A stretch of DNA of 49,031 bases from Dehalococcoidia bacterium (GTDB taxonomy: Bacteria > Chloroflexota > Dehalococcoidia > SZUA-161), in NCBI GenBank assembly GCA_014874385.1, contig JACWAE010000107.1, forward strand, positions 1 to 49,031, in the 5' to 3' direction. The position numbers and the translations under genes were made by a program. This document shows positions 32,288-40,143 of this stretch, piece by piece; the stretch's first letter is position 1; each line of letters opens with the position of its first letter. The notes under the pieces were generated by a model, which did not search any database, was not told the origin of the DNA, and worked only from the letters and a program-made list of their open reading frames with translations.

Positions 32288-34330
32288 CTAATCAAGCAGA
32301 GCTGTCAGCGCATCGGGATCGGTAATCGGCATTTTGCAGACATGGTTCTCACAAACATACACGGTAGGCTTATTATCTATCATGGCTCTATCCCGAAGCA
32401 AGGGGATATCCAACTGAGCTGGTTCGGACGGATTTTTGACTGCCAGAACTTTGTTGGGCAGATAACGTTGGTTTATCACCCTTACCAGGGATTTGGTCGC
32501 CAGGTCTTCAGGACGGCCCACCAGTACGATCTCCAGCGGTTTTGACAGATACAAATCCAGTGCGCAGAACCAGTGCCCGAATCCTAGAGGATATCTGAGC
32601 ATCGATTCCTGCACCGAGTGAATTGCGGAAGCAGCCACTTTCTCGTATTCATTGTTGTCGGTCAATCTCGCCAGTTGAAGCAGGACAAATGCTGCTGCAG
32701 ACGACCCCGAGGGCAGTGCGTTATCATAGATATTTCTGGGGCGCACCAGAATGGTCTTCTCTCCCTGGGCAGTATCGTGGAAATATCCCTTAGCTTTGTC
32801 CCGGAACTTCTCCAGCATGGCGTCTGCCAGCTTTTTAGCTTCATTCAGCCAGCGTTCCTGGAAACTGGCCTGGTACAAAGAAAGCATCCCTTCGCAGAGC
32901 ATGGCGTAGTCCGAAAGATAGCCGTTGACCTTTGCCTGTCCATCCTTATAGGAATGCTTTAAAGTTTCGCCATTGTGCAAAGCCCTGGTCAGGAAATTGG
33001 CATTGGCGATAGCCGCCTTTAGATAATCATCCCGCTCCAGCACCGATGCTGCCTCGGCCATGCTGGCAAGCATCAGCCCGTTCCAGTCAGTCAGAATCTT
33101 TTCGTCCCGGTGCGGCTGCACACGTTGGGTGCGCCTTTCGAGGAGACGCGCCTTAGCCCTGGCAACCCTGGCTTCAAACTCCTCAGGTGTAATCCCAAGC
33201 TCAGATGCCAGCGTCTTGGTTTCGGCCACCTGGCTCAGAATGTTACTGCCCTCGAAGTTGCCTTCCCCTGTTACGCCGAAATACCTCGCAACAAGTTCGC
33301 CATCGTCTTGGTCCAGAGCCTTCATTATCTCGTCAAGCGTCCACACGTAGAATTTCCCCTCAATACCCTCGCTATCAGCATCCTGGGAAGAGTAGAAGCC
33401 TCCATCTTTGTCGGTCATCTCGCGCAGCACATAGTCCAGCGTGCCCTCCACTATATGGCGGTAGATTTGCTTGCCTATCGCCTGATATGTGTGGAGATAG
33501 ATGCGGCTCAACAGCGCATTATCATAGAGCATCTTCTCGAAGTGGGGCACCAGCCAGTGTTCGTCAACACTGTAGCGATGGAAGCCGCCCCCTATCTGGT
33601 CGTAGATGCCGCCCTTTGCCATCCTCCCCAGCGTATGTTCTACCATCAAGATGCATAGCGGGTCGCCGGTGCGGCAGCACTGCCGCAGCAGGAACTCCAA
33701 GAGCATAGGTTGGGGGAACTTGGGTGCGGGGCCGAAGCCGCCGTTCTGGGCATCGAATGCAGCCCTGATGGAGGTATAAGCGGTTCTGGGCATTTTTTCG
33801 GTGAGGGGTTCAATCTCTCCGGTTGACTCGACCGGGCGGTTGAGATAGGTGGTTATCTGCGCTGCGGTGGACTCAACCTCGCCCTTGCGTGTCCGGTAAG
33901 CCTGCGACACAGTCTGCAGCACTCTGGGGAAGCCGGGCAGTCCGCCCCGGTCCTCCGGAGGAAAGTATGTCCCGCCATAGAAAGGCTTCATCTGCGGGGT
34001 CAGGAAAACTGTAAGCGGCCAACCTCCGCCGCCTGTAATCGCCTGCACCGCGTCCATATAGATTGCATCGAGGTCGGGCCTCTCCTCCCGGTCCACCTTG
34101 ATGTTGACGAAGTTATCGTTCATGATGCGGGCGATAGCCTCATTCTCGAAGCACTCACGTTCCATAACATGGCACCAGTGGCAGGCTGAATAGCCAATAC
34201 TGAGCAGGATAGGTTTGTCCTCGCGCGCAGCGCGGCCCAGCGCTTCCTCGCCCCAGGGATACCAATCCACGGGATTGTGAGCATGTTGCTGTAAATAGGG
34301 GCTGGTCTCCTTAATCAATCGGTTGGGCAT
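32288..34330 (-). CDS. DUF255 thioredoxin-like protein (YyaL/spermatogenesis-associated 20 family)
   Basis: A 680-aa protein. Residues 1-165 form the thioredoxin-like DUF255 domain: [40 protein letters not shown] with the CHWC motif, and [15 protein letters not shown]. The rest is an alpha/alpha-barrel like that of N-acylglucosamine 2-epimerases and glycoside hydrolases ([52 protein letters not shown]). Family members are nearly universal; the role, perhaps redox or carbohydrate related, is not settled. I start at ATG 34330 with GAGG ten bases upstream, not the TTG three codons earlier. Confidence 0.93.
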   Translation of the reverse strand: MPNRLIKETSPYLQQHAHNPVDWYPWGEEALGRAAREDKPILLSIGYSACHWCHVMERECFENEAIARIMNDNFVNIKVDREERPDLDAIYMDAVQAITGGGGWPLTVFLTPQMKPFYGGTYFPPEDRGGLPGFPRVLQTVSQAYRTRKGEVESTAAQITTYLNRPVESTGEIEPLTEKMPRTAYTSIRAAFDAQNGGFGPAPKFPQPMLLEFLLRQCCRTGDPLCILMVEHTLGRMAKGGIYDQIGGGFHRYSVDEHWLVPHFEKMLYDNALLSRIYLHTYQAIGKQIYRHIVEGTLDYVLREMTDKDGGFYSSQDADSEGIEGKFYVWTLDEIMKALDQDDGELVARYFGVTGEGNFEGSNILSQVAETKTLASELGITPEEFEARVARAKARLLERRTQRVQPHRDEKILTDWNGLMLASMAEAASVLERDDYLKAAIANANFLTRALHNGETLKHSYKDGQAKVNGYLSDYAMLCEGMLSLYQASFQERWLNEAKKLADAMLEKFRDKAKGYFHDTAQGEKTILVRPRNIYDNALPSGSSAAAFVLLQLARLTDNNEYEKVAASAIHSVQESMLRYPLGFGHWFCALDLYLSKPLEIVLVGRPEDLATKSLVRVINQRYLPNKVLAVKNPSEPAQLDIPLLRDRAMIDNKPTVYVCENHVCKMPITDPDALTALLD

Positions 34331-34358
34331 AGCGTACAAACCTCAATTAGACACCATT

Positions 34359-35147
34359 CTAAAAGCTGCCTTTGTCTGGGTATGTGACTTTTGTCTCACC
34401 CTCTTCCCACTGAATCACCTCGCTCGACCACGCTTGGTTTATCGCTGCATCTAGCGTGGCCTGCTTTGGCTCGCGCACGTTCAGTAATGGTCCTAGAGTG
34501 CGCTCGTCTAACTGATGTGAAAACTGGCACTGCTTGCGAAATGAAAGCAGAGTATGGCGTTCGCCCCCGTAGACTACATAGTCCAGTTGCTGTAGGTGAG
34601 GCTCCAGATGTTCTCGAACATGGCCGCAGACCCTGGTAAAAAAGTACTCTATCTGCTTCTCGCGGTGCCGCTCGAAGCGGTGTGCCGAGGAGCCTCCCTG
34701 CCTGTGGCGCGAGTGTACCAGTCCTGTGCCCACCTTGCTCGACAGCAACTTTTCTCCCTGAAATACGCCTACAGCATAAGCACCCAGACGCAGCAGCACC
34801 AAGGCGATTACAAGTTCCTGTTGCAGTAAGGAGCGCAGGGGTTCTACATCGTAGCCGCTGGCGAACAGTTTCTCTTCGAGTGGAAACGGCGGCAGCACTA
34901 GATACTTGTTTTCTTCGCCCCAGAAAATGACCCTGCCTGTCTTGGAACGGCCGACGTTCTCAGAAATATGTGACATGGCTTCTTCTATACCTGGCCCTAA
35001 GGGAGCCCTGAGCGTTTTCTCGACCTCCGGCGCGGGCAGGTCGTGAGGTATGTAAAGCGATGTCGCTGAACCCTCAGCAGTCTCCAACTCATCGAGCAAG
35101 TGAAGCATCTTCTGTCTGGTAAAACGGCGGCGGTTCATCAAAAGCAT
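34359..35147 (-). CDS. VLRF1-type (Vms1-like) peptidyl-tRNA release factor
   Basis: A 262-aa protein of the eRF1-fold VLRF1 family known from Chloroflexota and Actinobacteria, related to eukaryotic Vms1/ANKZF1, which free nascent chains from stalled ribosomes. The catalytic-loop region is VHSRHRQGGSSAHRFERHRE (about residues 144-163): the Gly-Gly pair and the RF-R motif are conserved but the Gln of the classic GGQ is Ser. The N-terminal half (LYIPHDLPAPEVEKTL) and the C-terminal acidic stretch fit the family. No Shine-Dalgarno is seen before the ATG at 35147. It lies directly after the RAYT gene on the same strand. Confidence 0.75.
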   Translation of the reverse strand: MLLMNRRRFTRQKMLHLLDELETAEGSATSLYIPHDLPAPEVEKTLRAPLGPGIEEAMSHISENVGRSKTGRVIFWGEENKYLVLPPFPLEEKLFASGYDVEPLRSLLQQELVIALVLLRLGAYAVGVFQGEKLLSSKVGTGLVHSRHRQGGSSAHRFERHREKQIEYFFTRVCGHVREHLEPHLQQLDYVVYGGERHTLLSFRKQCQFSHQLDERTLGPLLNVREPKQATLDAAINQAWSSEVIQWEEGETKVTYPDKGSF

Positions 35148-35156
35148 AAGCGTGAT

Positions 35157-35720
35157 TCATTTCGTAGGGGCGAGGTGCCTTCGCCCAAGGGTTACATTGC
35201 CGGGATTCTCGCTATCCAAATCCCATTTCAAGGGATTGTTCACAATATATTCCCTGATTTCGTTCAATTCGTCCTCGTTTCGTATCACATGTTCGTAATA
35301 ATTGCGCTGCCAGACGGGTTTATAAGGTGCGCCACGCAGGTCATTGATGCGTTTGGTTACGGCAGATTTGAAACCCGCGACGATTGCCCCTATGGATTTG
35401 GGGGTTGGTCCTTTTGGTAGGGGCGACCGGCCGGTCGCCCCTACATTTGATTCAACGATGACGACTATGCCATGCATGTGGTTGGGCATGATAATGAATT
35501 CATCCAATGCCACGTTGGGTCGAATCTCAGTTGTCCTTAACCATTCCCTTTCCGCTACTTTGCCGAATTCATTCAACGTCATCTTACCGTCAATCACTTC
35601 ACCGAACAGGCATTTCTTGTTATGTGTGCATATCGTTATGAAATACGCCCCGGCCTGCGAATAATCATAATCCTTTAATCTGATGGAACGGCGTCGGTGC
35701 TTGTCAGAATTACGTATCAT
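35157..35720 (-). CDS. REP-associated tyrosine transposase (RAYT, Y1_Tnp/IS200-like)
   Basis: A 187-aa HUH-type single-strand transposase. The opening RRRSIRLKDYDYSQAGAYFI and ICTHNKKCLFGEV, the HUH pair in MPNHMHGIVVIV (His81, His83) and the catalytic Tyr in WQRNYYEHVIRNEDELNEI (Tyr141 or 142) define the RAYT/TnpA_REP family, which nicks and joins DNA at REP hairpins. REP-like palindromes lie at its 5' side (35733) and over its 3' end (35164), and a perfect one sits inside the gene, where it encodes residues 93-101 (VGATGRSPL) between the HUH and Tyr motifs. All key residues remain, so the enzyme may be active. Confidence 0.92.
   Translation of the reverse strand: MIRNSDKHRRRSIRLKDYDYSQAGAYFITICTHNKKCLFGEVIDGKMTLNEFGKVAEREWLRTTEIRPNVALDEFIIMPNHMHGIVVIVESNVGATGRSPLPKGPTPKSIGAIVAGFKSAVTKRINDLRGAPYKPVWQRNYYEHVIRNEDELNEIREYIVNNPLKWDLDSENPGNVTLGRRHLAPTK
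35164..35186. repeat. GTAGGGGC palindrome at the RAYT 3' end (imperfect)
   Basis: GTAGGGGCGAGG / CCTTCGCCC with one bulged base. It lies within the last codons of the transposase and encodes part of its C-terminus (GRRHLAPT). Confidence 0.7.
35417..35444. repeat. GTAGGGGC palindrome inside the RAYT gene, perfect 28 bp
   Basis: GTAGGGGCGACCGG joined to its reverse complement. On the coding strand the first GTA is exactly codon 93 of the transposase, and the palindrome continues through codon 101 plus one base without breaking the frame. Confidence 0.9.
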
Positions 35721-35732
35721 GGTTTTATTGAT

Positions 35733-35758
35733 GTAGGGCGACCCGTCGGGTCGCCCTC
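35733..35758. repeat. GTAGGGC palindrome upstream of RAYT
   Basis: Arms AGGGCGACCCG and CGGGTCGCCCT around a single T. It lies 13 bp before the transposase start codon and 18 bp after the end of mutS2. Confidence 0.85.
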
Positions 35759-35776
35759 AAATCTGCAATCTAGCGC

Positions 35777-38131
35777 CTATAGCTCCACTACTGTCACCCC
35801 GTCCCCGCCCTCCCCCTTGCCTCCAGGGCGGAAGGACTTGACCAGCGGGTGGGAGGCCAGGATATCCCGTACAATCTGGCGTACCACTCCGGTGCCGAAG
35901 CCGTGGATGATACGTACCTCACGGAAGTTAGCCACAGAAACATCGTTGAGATAGCTGTCCAGCTCGGGCTCTACCTCCTCGGCTCGTTTACCTCTGAGGT
36001 CAAGCTCGTATGACCTCAGCTTTGGACTGAGGTCTTTTTTCACCGTATGGGATAACGGCAATGCCTTCCCCGTAGGCGGCATCACCTTTTCCACGTTGTC
36101 CAGATTCAGCCTGAGCCTGGTCTGTCCTACCTGGACCTCGAACTGACCCTCGCTATCCGGCAGTGAAAGTACATCTCCCCATAGCTCCATATCTCTCAAC
36201 CACACTCTATCGTCCACGGCTATCTTGCGCTCTTCAACCGCCTCTCCAGGCACTTCTTCGCGGGCGGGCTCGGCTTTCCACTTCTCGCTCTTCAGTTGCT
36301 CGCGCACTGCTGCCAGAGCCTTCTTAGCCTGCTCGATGCTTTCCTGGGATTTCGCTTTCTTCAGCTCCGCTGCTGTGTCGCGAATCTGTCTCTGTAATTC
36401 ATCGGCTTGCTCGGCAAGCCTTTCCCTCGTCTCTCTAAGCAGGCTATGCTCGCGCTCTTTCATCTCCTTGCGCTCGCGTTCCAGTCGGCTTCTCAGTCTT
36501 TCGGCTTCGTTTGTCTCCTTTTCTAAAGTGCTGCGCAGTGTTTCCATGCGCTGCTTCTCGCTCATCATGTCCCTGAGCAGTTCCTCTATCTCCTGCGTGC
36601 CCCTGGACAGCATCTCTCTGGCTGCGGAGATTATCTCTGGGGGCAGGCCTAACTGCGAGGCTATGGCGAGGGCGTTGCTGCCCCCGGGTATGCCCATGGT
36701 GAGATGGTATGTCGGTGCCAGCGTGACAGGGTCGAAGTCCAGCGAGGCGTTCCTCAAGCCTGGGGTGGTATGGGCGAAAATCTTGAGGTCGCTGAAGTGT
36801 GTGGTAGCCACAGCCATTGTTTTTCGGGAAAGAAAGTGCCGCAAAATAGCCCGCGCCAGGGCAGCCCCTTCGTTGGGGTCTGTGCTGGTGCCCAGCTCAT
36901 CGAGAAGCACCAGGCTTTTCTCCGTGGACGCCCCGATGATACGCACGATATTGCCCATATGCGAGCTGAAGGTGGAAAGGGTCGCCTCGATGCTCTGCTC
37001 ATCGCCGATATCGGAGAACACGCCATCGAAGATGGGAATGCAGCTTTCCTCCGAGGCAGGTATAGGCATCCCCGCTTGGGCCATTAACGTCAGCAGGCCG
37101 ATTGTTTTAAGGGCCACGGTCTTGCCTCCGGTGTTCGGCCCGGTAATGACCAGTATCGAGTAGTCCTGCCCTATCTCCACCGACAGAGGCACTGCCTTGC
37201 CTTTGAGCAAGGGATGCCTAGCGTTGACCAGCCTGAGCGCGCCACCTGTGGTAATGAGGGGTTCGGTGGCCTTAACCTTTCCCGCGTACCGAGCCTTCGC
37301 CAATATCAGGTCCATCTCAGCAAGAAGTTCTACGTCCTGCGAAATCTCCGCCTCGTGTGCCCCCACCTCAGTGCTGAGCTCAAGAAGAATCCTCTCCACC
37401 TCATGTTTCTCCTCAATTGTGAGCTCTCGCAGCTCGTTGCCCATCTCCACGGTCGCCCAGGGCTCGACGAATGCTGTAGCGCCGGTATTGGAGATATCAT
37501 GGACAATGCCTTTGATCTCCTTGCGTGATTCCGATTTGACGGGGATAACGTATCGGCCTTCCCTTTCTGCGATGAACGATGCCTGGATGAACCTCTTGCC
37601 CCTGGGAGACCTCATTATGGCTTCCAGGCGGTCTAGCAATTGCTGCCGTGTCGCTTTCAACCGGTGTCTCAGATCTCCCAGCTTCGCTGAGGCGGAGTCC
37701 ATTATCTCGCCTGCAGGGGTGATGCACCTGCCGATTTCAGTCTCCAGAGAGGGTAGTTCCACGATATGGTCTGTGATTTCCCACAGCGAGGGGAGTTCCT
37801 TTGCCAGCTTGCGGAGAACGTTACGCACATAGCGCGCTGCAGCCAGTGTAATCTGAATGTTGACAAGAGCCTGAGGTTCAAGCATCTTGCTCCTGGCTGC
37901 CAGTTGCGCGATCTCTCGAACATCGAGTGCTCCTCTAATGGAGAAGTCAGGCTCCAGAGTAAAGAGATGGCGCGCTTCGGCTGACTGCTTCAATAATTGA
38001 GAGATCATGGCGGAATTTGATGATGGCTGCAGACTCAGAGCTAGCTGCCGGCTGGCAGAAAATGATGTATAACCGGCGAGAATCTTCTTGATTTTGGGGA
38101 ACTCCAGCATCTCCAGGCTTTTATCGTCCAC
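35777..38131 (-). CDS. mutS2: Endonuclease MutS2
   Basis: A 784-aa MutS2 protein. Order: N-terminal core (DDKSLEMLEFPKIKKILAGY), ABC-type ATPase with Walker A TGPNTGGKT, Walker B and signature in SLVLLDELGTSTDPNEGAAL and EQSIEATLSTFSSHM, a long coiled coil (about 520-630), and the C-terminal Smr nuclease domain (LDLRGKRAEEVEPELDSYL, IIHGFGTGVVRQIVRD). MutS2 acts in recombination control and, in Bacillus, in rescue of collided ribosomes. I start at GTG 38131, preceded by AAGGTGG; an open frame to 38278 runs through two palindromic repeats and is not coding. VLRF1 two genes away is another ribosome-rescue-type factor. Confidence 0.95.
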   Translation of the reverse strand: MDDKSLEMLEFPKIKKILAGYTSFSASRQLALSLQPSSNSAMISQLLKQSAEARHLFTLEPDFSIRGALDVREIAQLAARSKMLEPQALVNIQITLAAARYVRNVLRKLAKELPSLWEITDHIVELPSLETEIGRCITPAGEIMDSASAKLGDLRHRLKATRQQLLDRLEAIMRSPRGKRFIQASFIAEREGRYVIPVKSESRKEIKGIVHDISNTGATAFVEPWATVEMGNELRELTIEEKHEVERILLELSTEVGAHEAEISQDVELLAEMDLILAKARYAGKVKATEPLITTGGALRLVNARHPLLKGKAVPLSVEIGQDYSILVITGPNTGGKTVALKTIGLLTLMAQAGMPIPASEESCIPIFDGVFSDIGDEQSIEATLSTFSSHMGNIVRIIGASTEKSLVLLDELGTSTDPNEGAALARAILRHFLSRKTMAVATTHFSDLKIFAHTTPGLRNASLDFDPVTLAPTYHLTMGIPGGSNALAIASQLGLPPEIISAAREMLSRGTQEIEELLRDMMSEKQRMETLRSTLEKETNEAERLRSRLERERKEMKEREHSLLRETRERLAEQADELQRQIRDTAAELKKAKSQESIEQAKKALAAVREQLKSEKWKAEPAREEVPGEAVEERKIAVDDRVWLRDMELWGDVLSLPDSEGQFEVQVGQTRLRLNLDNVEKVMPPTGKALPLSHTVKKDLSPKLRSYELDLRGKRAEEVEPELDSYLNDVSVANFREVRIIHGFGTGVVRQIVRDILASHPLVKSFRPGGKGEGGDGVTVVEL

Positions 38132-38177
38132 AGCAGCCACCTTGTAATTAAGAGTTGTCGAAAGTATATCACAACAG

Positions 38178-38203
38178 GTAGGGGCACGGCATGCCGTGCC
38201 CCA
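38178..38203. repeat. GTAGGGGC palindrome upstream of mutS2, copy 1 of a tandem pair
   Basis: GTAGGGGCACGGCA joined to TGCCGTGCCCC; 22-bp perfect stem, right edge lacks the final TAC. The first 25 bp are identical to those of the element at 21887. Confidence 0.85.
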
Positions 38204-38207
38204 TCGT

Positions 38208-38235
38208 GTAGGGGCGTTCAATTGAACGCCCCTAC
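38208..38235. repeat. GTAGGGGC palindrome, copy 2 of the tandem pair
   Basis: Perfect 28-bp palindrome, GTAGGGGCGTTCAA and its complement, four bases after copy 1. The two tandem copies share outer arms but differ inside. They fill the divergent mutS2/DUF166 intergenic region. Confidence 0.9.
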
Positions 38236-38295
38236 TTACAATGACGTTAAAAGGGCAAGACTTCGGAGAGAGAAACATTTATAATAGAATCGAAG

Positions 38296-39066
38296 ATGCG
38301 GATACTTGTTCTTACCCAGGGGCCATATGGCGAGAGGATAGCGCGCAACCTGCGTGAGCAAGCGCCATCGAATTGGATAATCGAGGAGATCGCTCTTCCT
38401 AAGAGATTGCCTGCGGTCATTGATGAGCCTGAGGAATTCACGCCGGCAAATGTGCCCCAGGCCGAGATCGTGCTGGCTGCCGGTGAGTCACCGGGCGCGG
38501 CACAGCTTATCTCTGAATTTGTGAAACGCTCCGGTGCGCGCTCAGTCATCGCGCCTGTAGACAACAGTGCCTGGCTGCCTCCGGGCCTGGCCAACCAGCT
38601 CAAGACTGAACTGGCGGAGATGGGCGTAACCGTAGTTTTCCCTAAGCCTTTTTGCACCCTTACCGAGAACAGTTACGGCTTCCGCCGCAGCGCCCAGCCT
38701 TACCATGATGAGTTCATCGCCACCTTCGCCAAGTACTTCGGCAGGCCCAAGCTGAAGGTCAAGGTTAACCCCAAGACCAAGCTGATAGAGCATGTTGAGG
38801 TAGAAAGGAACTCAGCCTGTGGAGGGGTAGCCTATGTTGCCAAGCACCTGATCGACGTCTCTGCAGACGATGCTGACGTCAAAGCCGGGCTCATCCTGCA
38901 CCACTATCCTTGCCTTTGCTCCATGAACCTGGAGGAGCTCGACGATTGGCTATCCGATACCCTAATGCACGCCAGCGGCTATATTATCAACGATGAGGTA
39001 GCCGAGCAGGTGAAGCCCTTCAAGACTCCTTATTATCGCACCACCAGCGGGTATGTCGAGGAATAA
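38296..39066 (+). CDS. DUF166 family protein
   Basis: A 256-aa protein of the DUF166 family, best known from methanogens, sometimes labelled thymidylate synthase-like without good proof. MRILVLTQGPYGERIARNLR opens the protein, and Cys-rich conserved segments follow: FPKPFCTLTENSYG, ERNSACGGVAYVAKHLI and LHHYPCLCSMNLEELD, with CxC and CGG arrangements that could bind a metal. A perfect TATAAT at 38280-38285 lies only eleven bases before the ATG, so the mRNA may be leaderless; no Shine-Dalgarno is seen. A 36-bp palindrome follows the gene. Confidence 0.9.
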   Translation: MRILVLTQGPYGERIARNLREQAPSNWIIEEIALPKRLPAVIDEPEEFTPANVPQAEIVLAAGESPGAAQLISEFVKRSGARSVIAPVDNSAWLPPGLANQLKTELAEMGVTVVFPKPFCTLTENSYGFRRSAQPYHDEFIATFAKYFGRPKLKVKVNPKTKLIEHVEVERNSACGGVAYVAKHLIDVSADDADVKAGLILHHYPCLCSMNLEELDDWLSDTLMHASGYIINDEVAEQVKPFKTPYYRTTSGYVEE

Positions 39067-39072
39067 TAAATA

Positions 39073-39108
39073 GAGGCCAGCCGTGACAAATTTGTCACGG
39101 CTGGCCTC
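39073..39108. terminator. 36-bp perfect palindrome after the DUF166 gene
   Basis: GAGGCCAGCCGTGACAAA joined directly to its reverse complement: 18-bp arms with no loop. It lies seven bases after the stop codon, between convergent genes. There is no U-run; a bidirectional transcript-end hairpin is the likeliest use. Confidence 0.65.
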
Positions 39109-39159
39109 ATCAACCACCCGACATCCACCCGCTCAAGCTAGCTTGCCAGCTTAAGCAAC

Positions 39160-39369
39160 TCAGTTATTGCGCATAGCTTTCCTGTGATGGCCGGCCAGGG
39201 CAAGCTCCGGCTTACTCTCGAGTTTCTCAGCCTTTTGCTCCCTAACTTCGAGTATGGTATTCAAATCATGGAGGTAACCGCACTGGAGACACTCTTCGTA
39301 CCAGCCATTAAGATCATAGTCCACAAATAGGTCGCCACCGCATTTGGGACAGCCTTTGAATCTCCACAT
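39160..39369 (-). CDS. Small zinc-ribbon protein
   Basis: A 69-aa protein beginning MWRFKGCPKCGGDLFVDYDL with a second pair in YEECLQCGYLH, so CxxC-x(18)-CxxC forms one zinc ribbon. The C-terminal half (LEVREQKAEKLESKPELA) is charged and helical. Many small proteins of this shape occur in Chloroflexota; function unknown. I start at the ATG at 39369, preceded by a GGAGGGGGTGG stretch that also makes the upstream in-frame start (39417) read as Gly-rich non-protein-like sequence. Confidence 0.8.
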   Translation of the reverse strand: MWRFKGCPKCGGDLFVDYDLNGWYEECLQCGYLHDLNTILEVREQKAEKLESKPELALAGHHRKAMRNN

Positions 39370-39690
39370 ATCGGCACCACCCCCTCCGTTTCTCCTGCTC
39401 TTGATCGTATTACCCATATGCTTCGCCCCCCTTCTGGCCTCGCTCAGCTTCCTTCAACCTTCGTCGATGCAAAGTCTACTCTCACCTGTTTCGATTGTAT
39501 GTGACTTTTGTCTCAAGGAGTGCAGTGTAGCTTCTATCACTCGGCCTTAGAGGTCGGAGGCAAGTCCAATGCTTGCCAAAAATCTCTTATGGGATTATCA
39601 TGGTGGCACTATTTGAGAAGCTCAGTGGTGGTGGGTGTAACCAACTCTACTTTATCTAACATGCAATTGCATCATGAGTGGGGAATTCTA

Positions 39691-40014
39691 ATGAAATCAT
39701 CTATATCTCGCATTATGCTATTCTCGTGTCCCCTGATATTGACCGAGATTCTGATTGGATTTTTCGCTGGAATTGGTTATTCCCTTCTGTTACTCTTTCT
39801 GATTTATACAGTAATTAGAATGTCAATATATTCACCCGGGATTTACATACTACTCTTCGGGAAAGAACACTACTCTAGTCAGGCAAATAGCATTGCAAAG
39901 GTTAGGGCATCTAAATCGACAATGCTACTGATGATATTCAATAGCGCTGTTTTATTGGCACTAGCTGTTGTAGCTATTTTGATAGCGAATGTGAAGCTTA
40001 TCGATTATATTTGA
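39691..40014 (+). CDS. Hypothetical membrane protein, about 107 aa
   Basis: Three hydrophobic segments: around residues 8-32 (FSCPLILTEILIGFFAGIGY), 34-55 and 82-104 (MIFNSAVLLALAVVAILIAN). No family is recognised. An open frame extends upstream to 39508, but that part reads as Cys/Ser-rich filler; I prefer the ATG at 39691 with GTGGGGA about six bases upstream. AT-rich compared with its neighbours. The spacer 39370-39690 otherwise shows no feature that I can support. Confidence 0.5.
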   Translation: MKSSISRIMLFSCPLILTEILIGFFAGIGYSLLLLFLIYTVIRMSIYSPGIYILLFGKEHYSSQANSIAKVRASKSTMLLMIFNSAVLLALAVVAILIANVKLIDYI

Positions 40015-40063
40015 TAAATTGTTCGGTTGTATGGATTTGAATAAATGTTACCTGCCTCACCAT

Positions 40064-40079
40064 TGTTATCTAGATAACA
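40064..40079. repeat. 16-bp palindrome TGTTATCTAGATAACA
   Basis: A perfect palindrome two bases before a longer hairpin, between convergent genes. It resembles a protein-binding site but its place downstream of both genes speaks against a promoter operator. Confidence 0.5.
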
Positions 40080-40080
40080 G

Positions 40081-40117
40081 AATTTGGGTGGTTTCACGGA
40101 GCAAAACCACCCAAATT
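40081..40117. terminator. Hairpin between convergent genes (bidirectional terminator candidate)
   Basis: Perfect 14-bp stem AATTTGGGTGGTTT / AAACCACCCAAATT with a 9-nt loop, placed between the membrane protein gene (ends 40014) and pfkA (ends 40144). Confidence 0.65.
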
Positions 40118-40143
40118 CCAAATACACCTTACTCTCCAATGTC

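Noticed and set aside
33110-33708. Plus-strand frames of 167-182 codons inside the DUF255 gene
   Set aside because: Antisense shadows of a 680-residue conserved protein, without ribosome-binding sites or recognisable domains.
36225-37163. A 312-codon open frame on the plus strand inside mutS2
   Set aside because: It is antisense to well-conserved MutS2 ATPase motifs; its product is Ser/Arg-rich with no domain and no ribosome-binding site.
38132-38278. N-terminal extension of MutS2 by 49 residues
   Set aside because: The extension is translated from two tandem palindromes; MutS2 homology begins at DDKSLEMLEF, right after the GTG at 38131.
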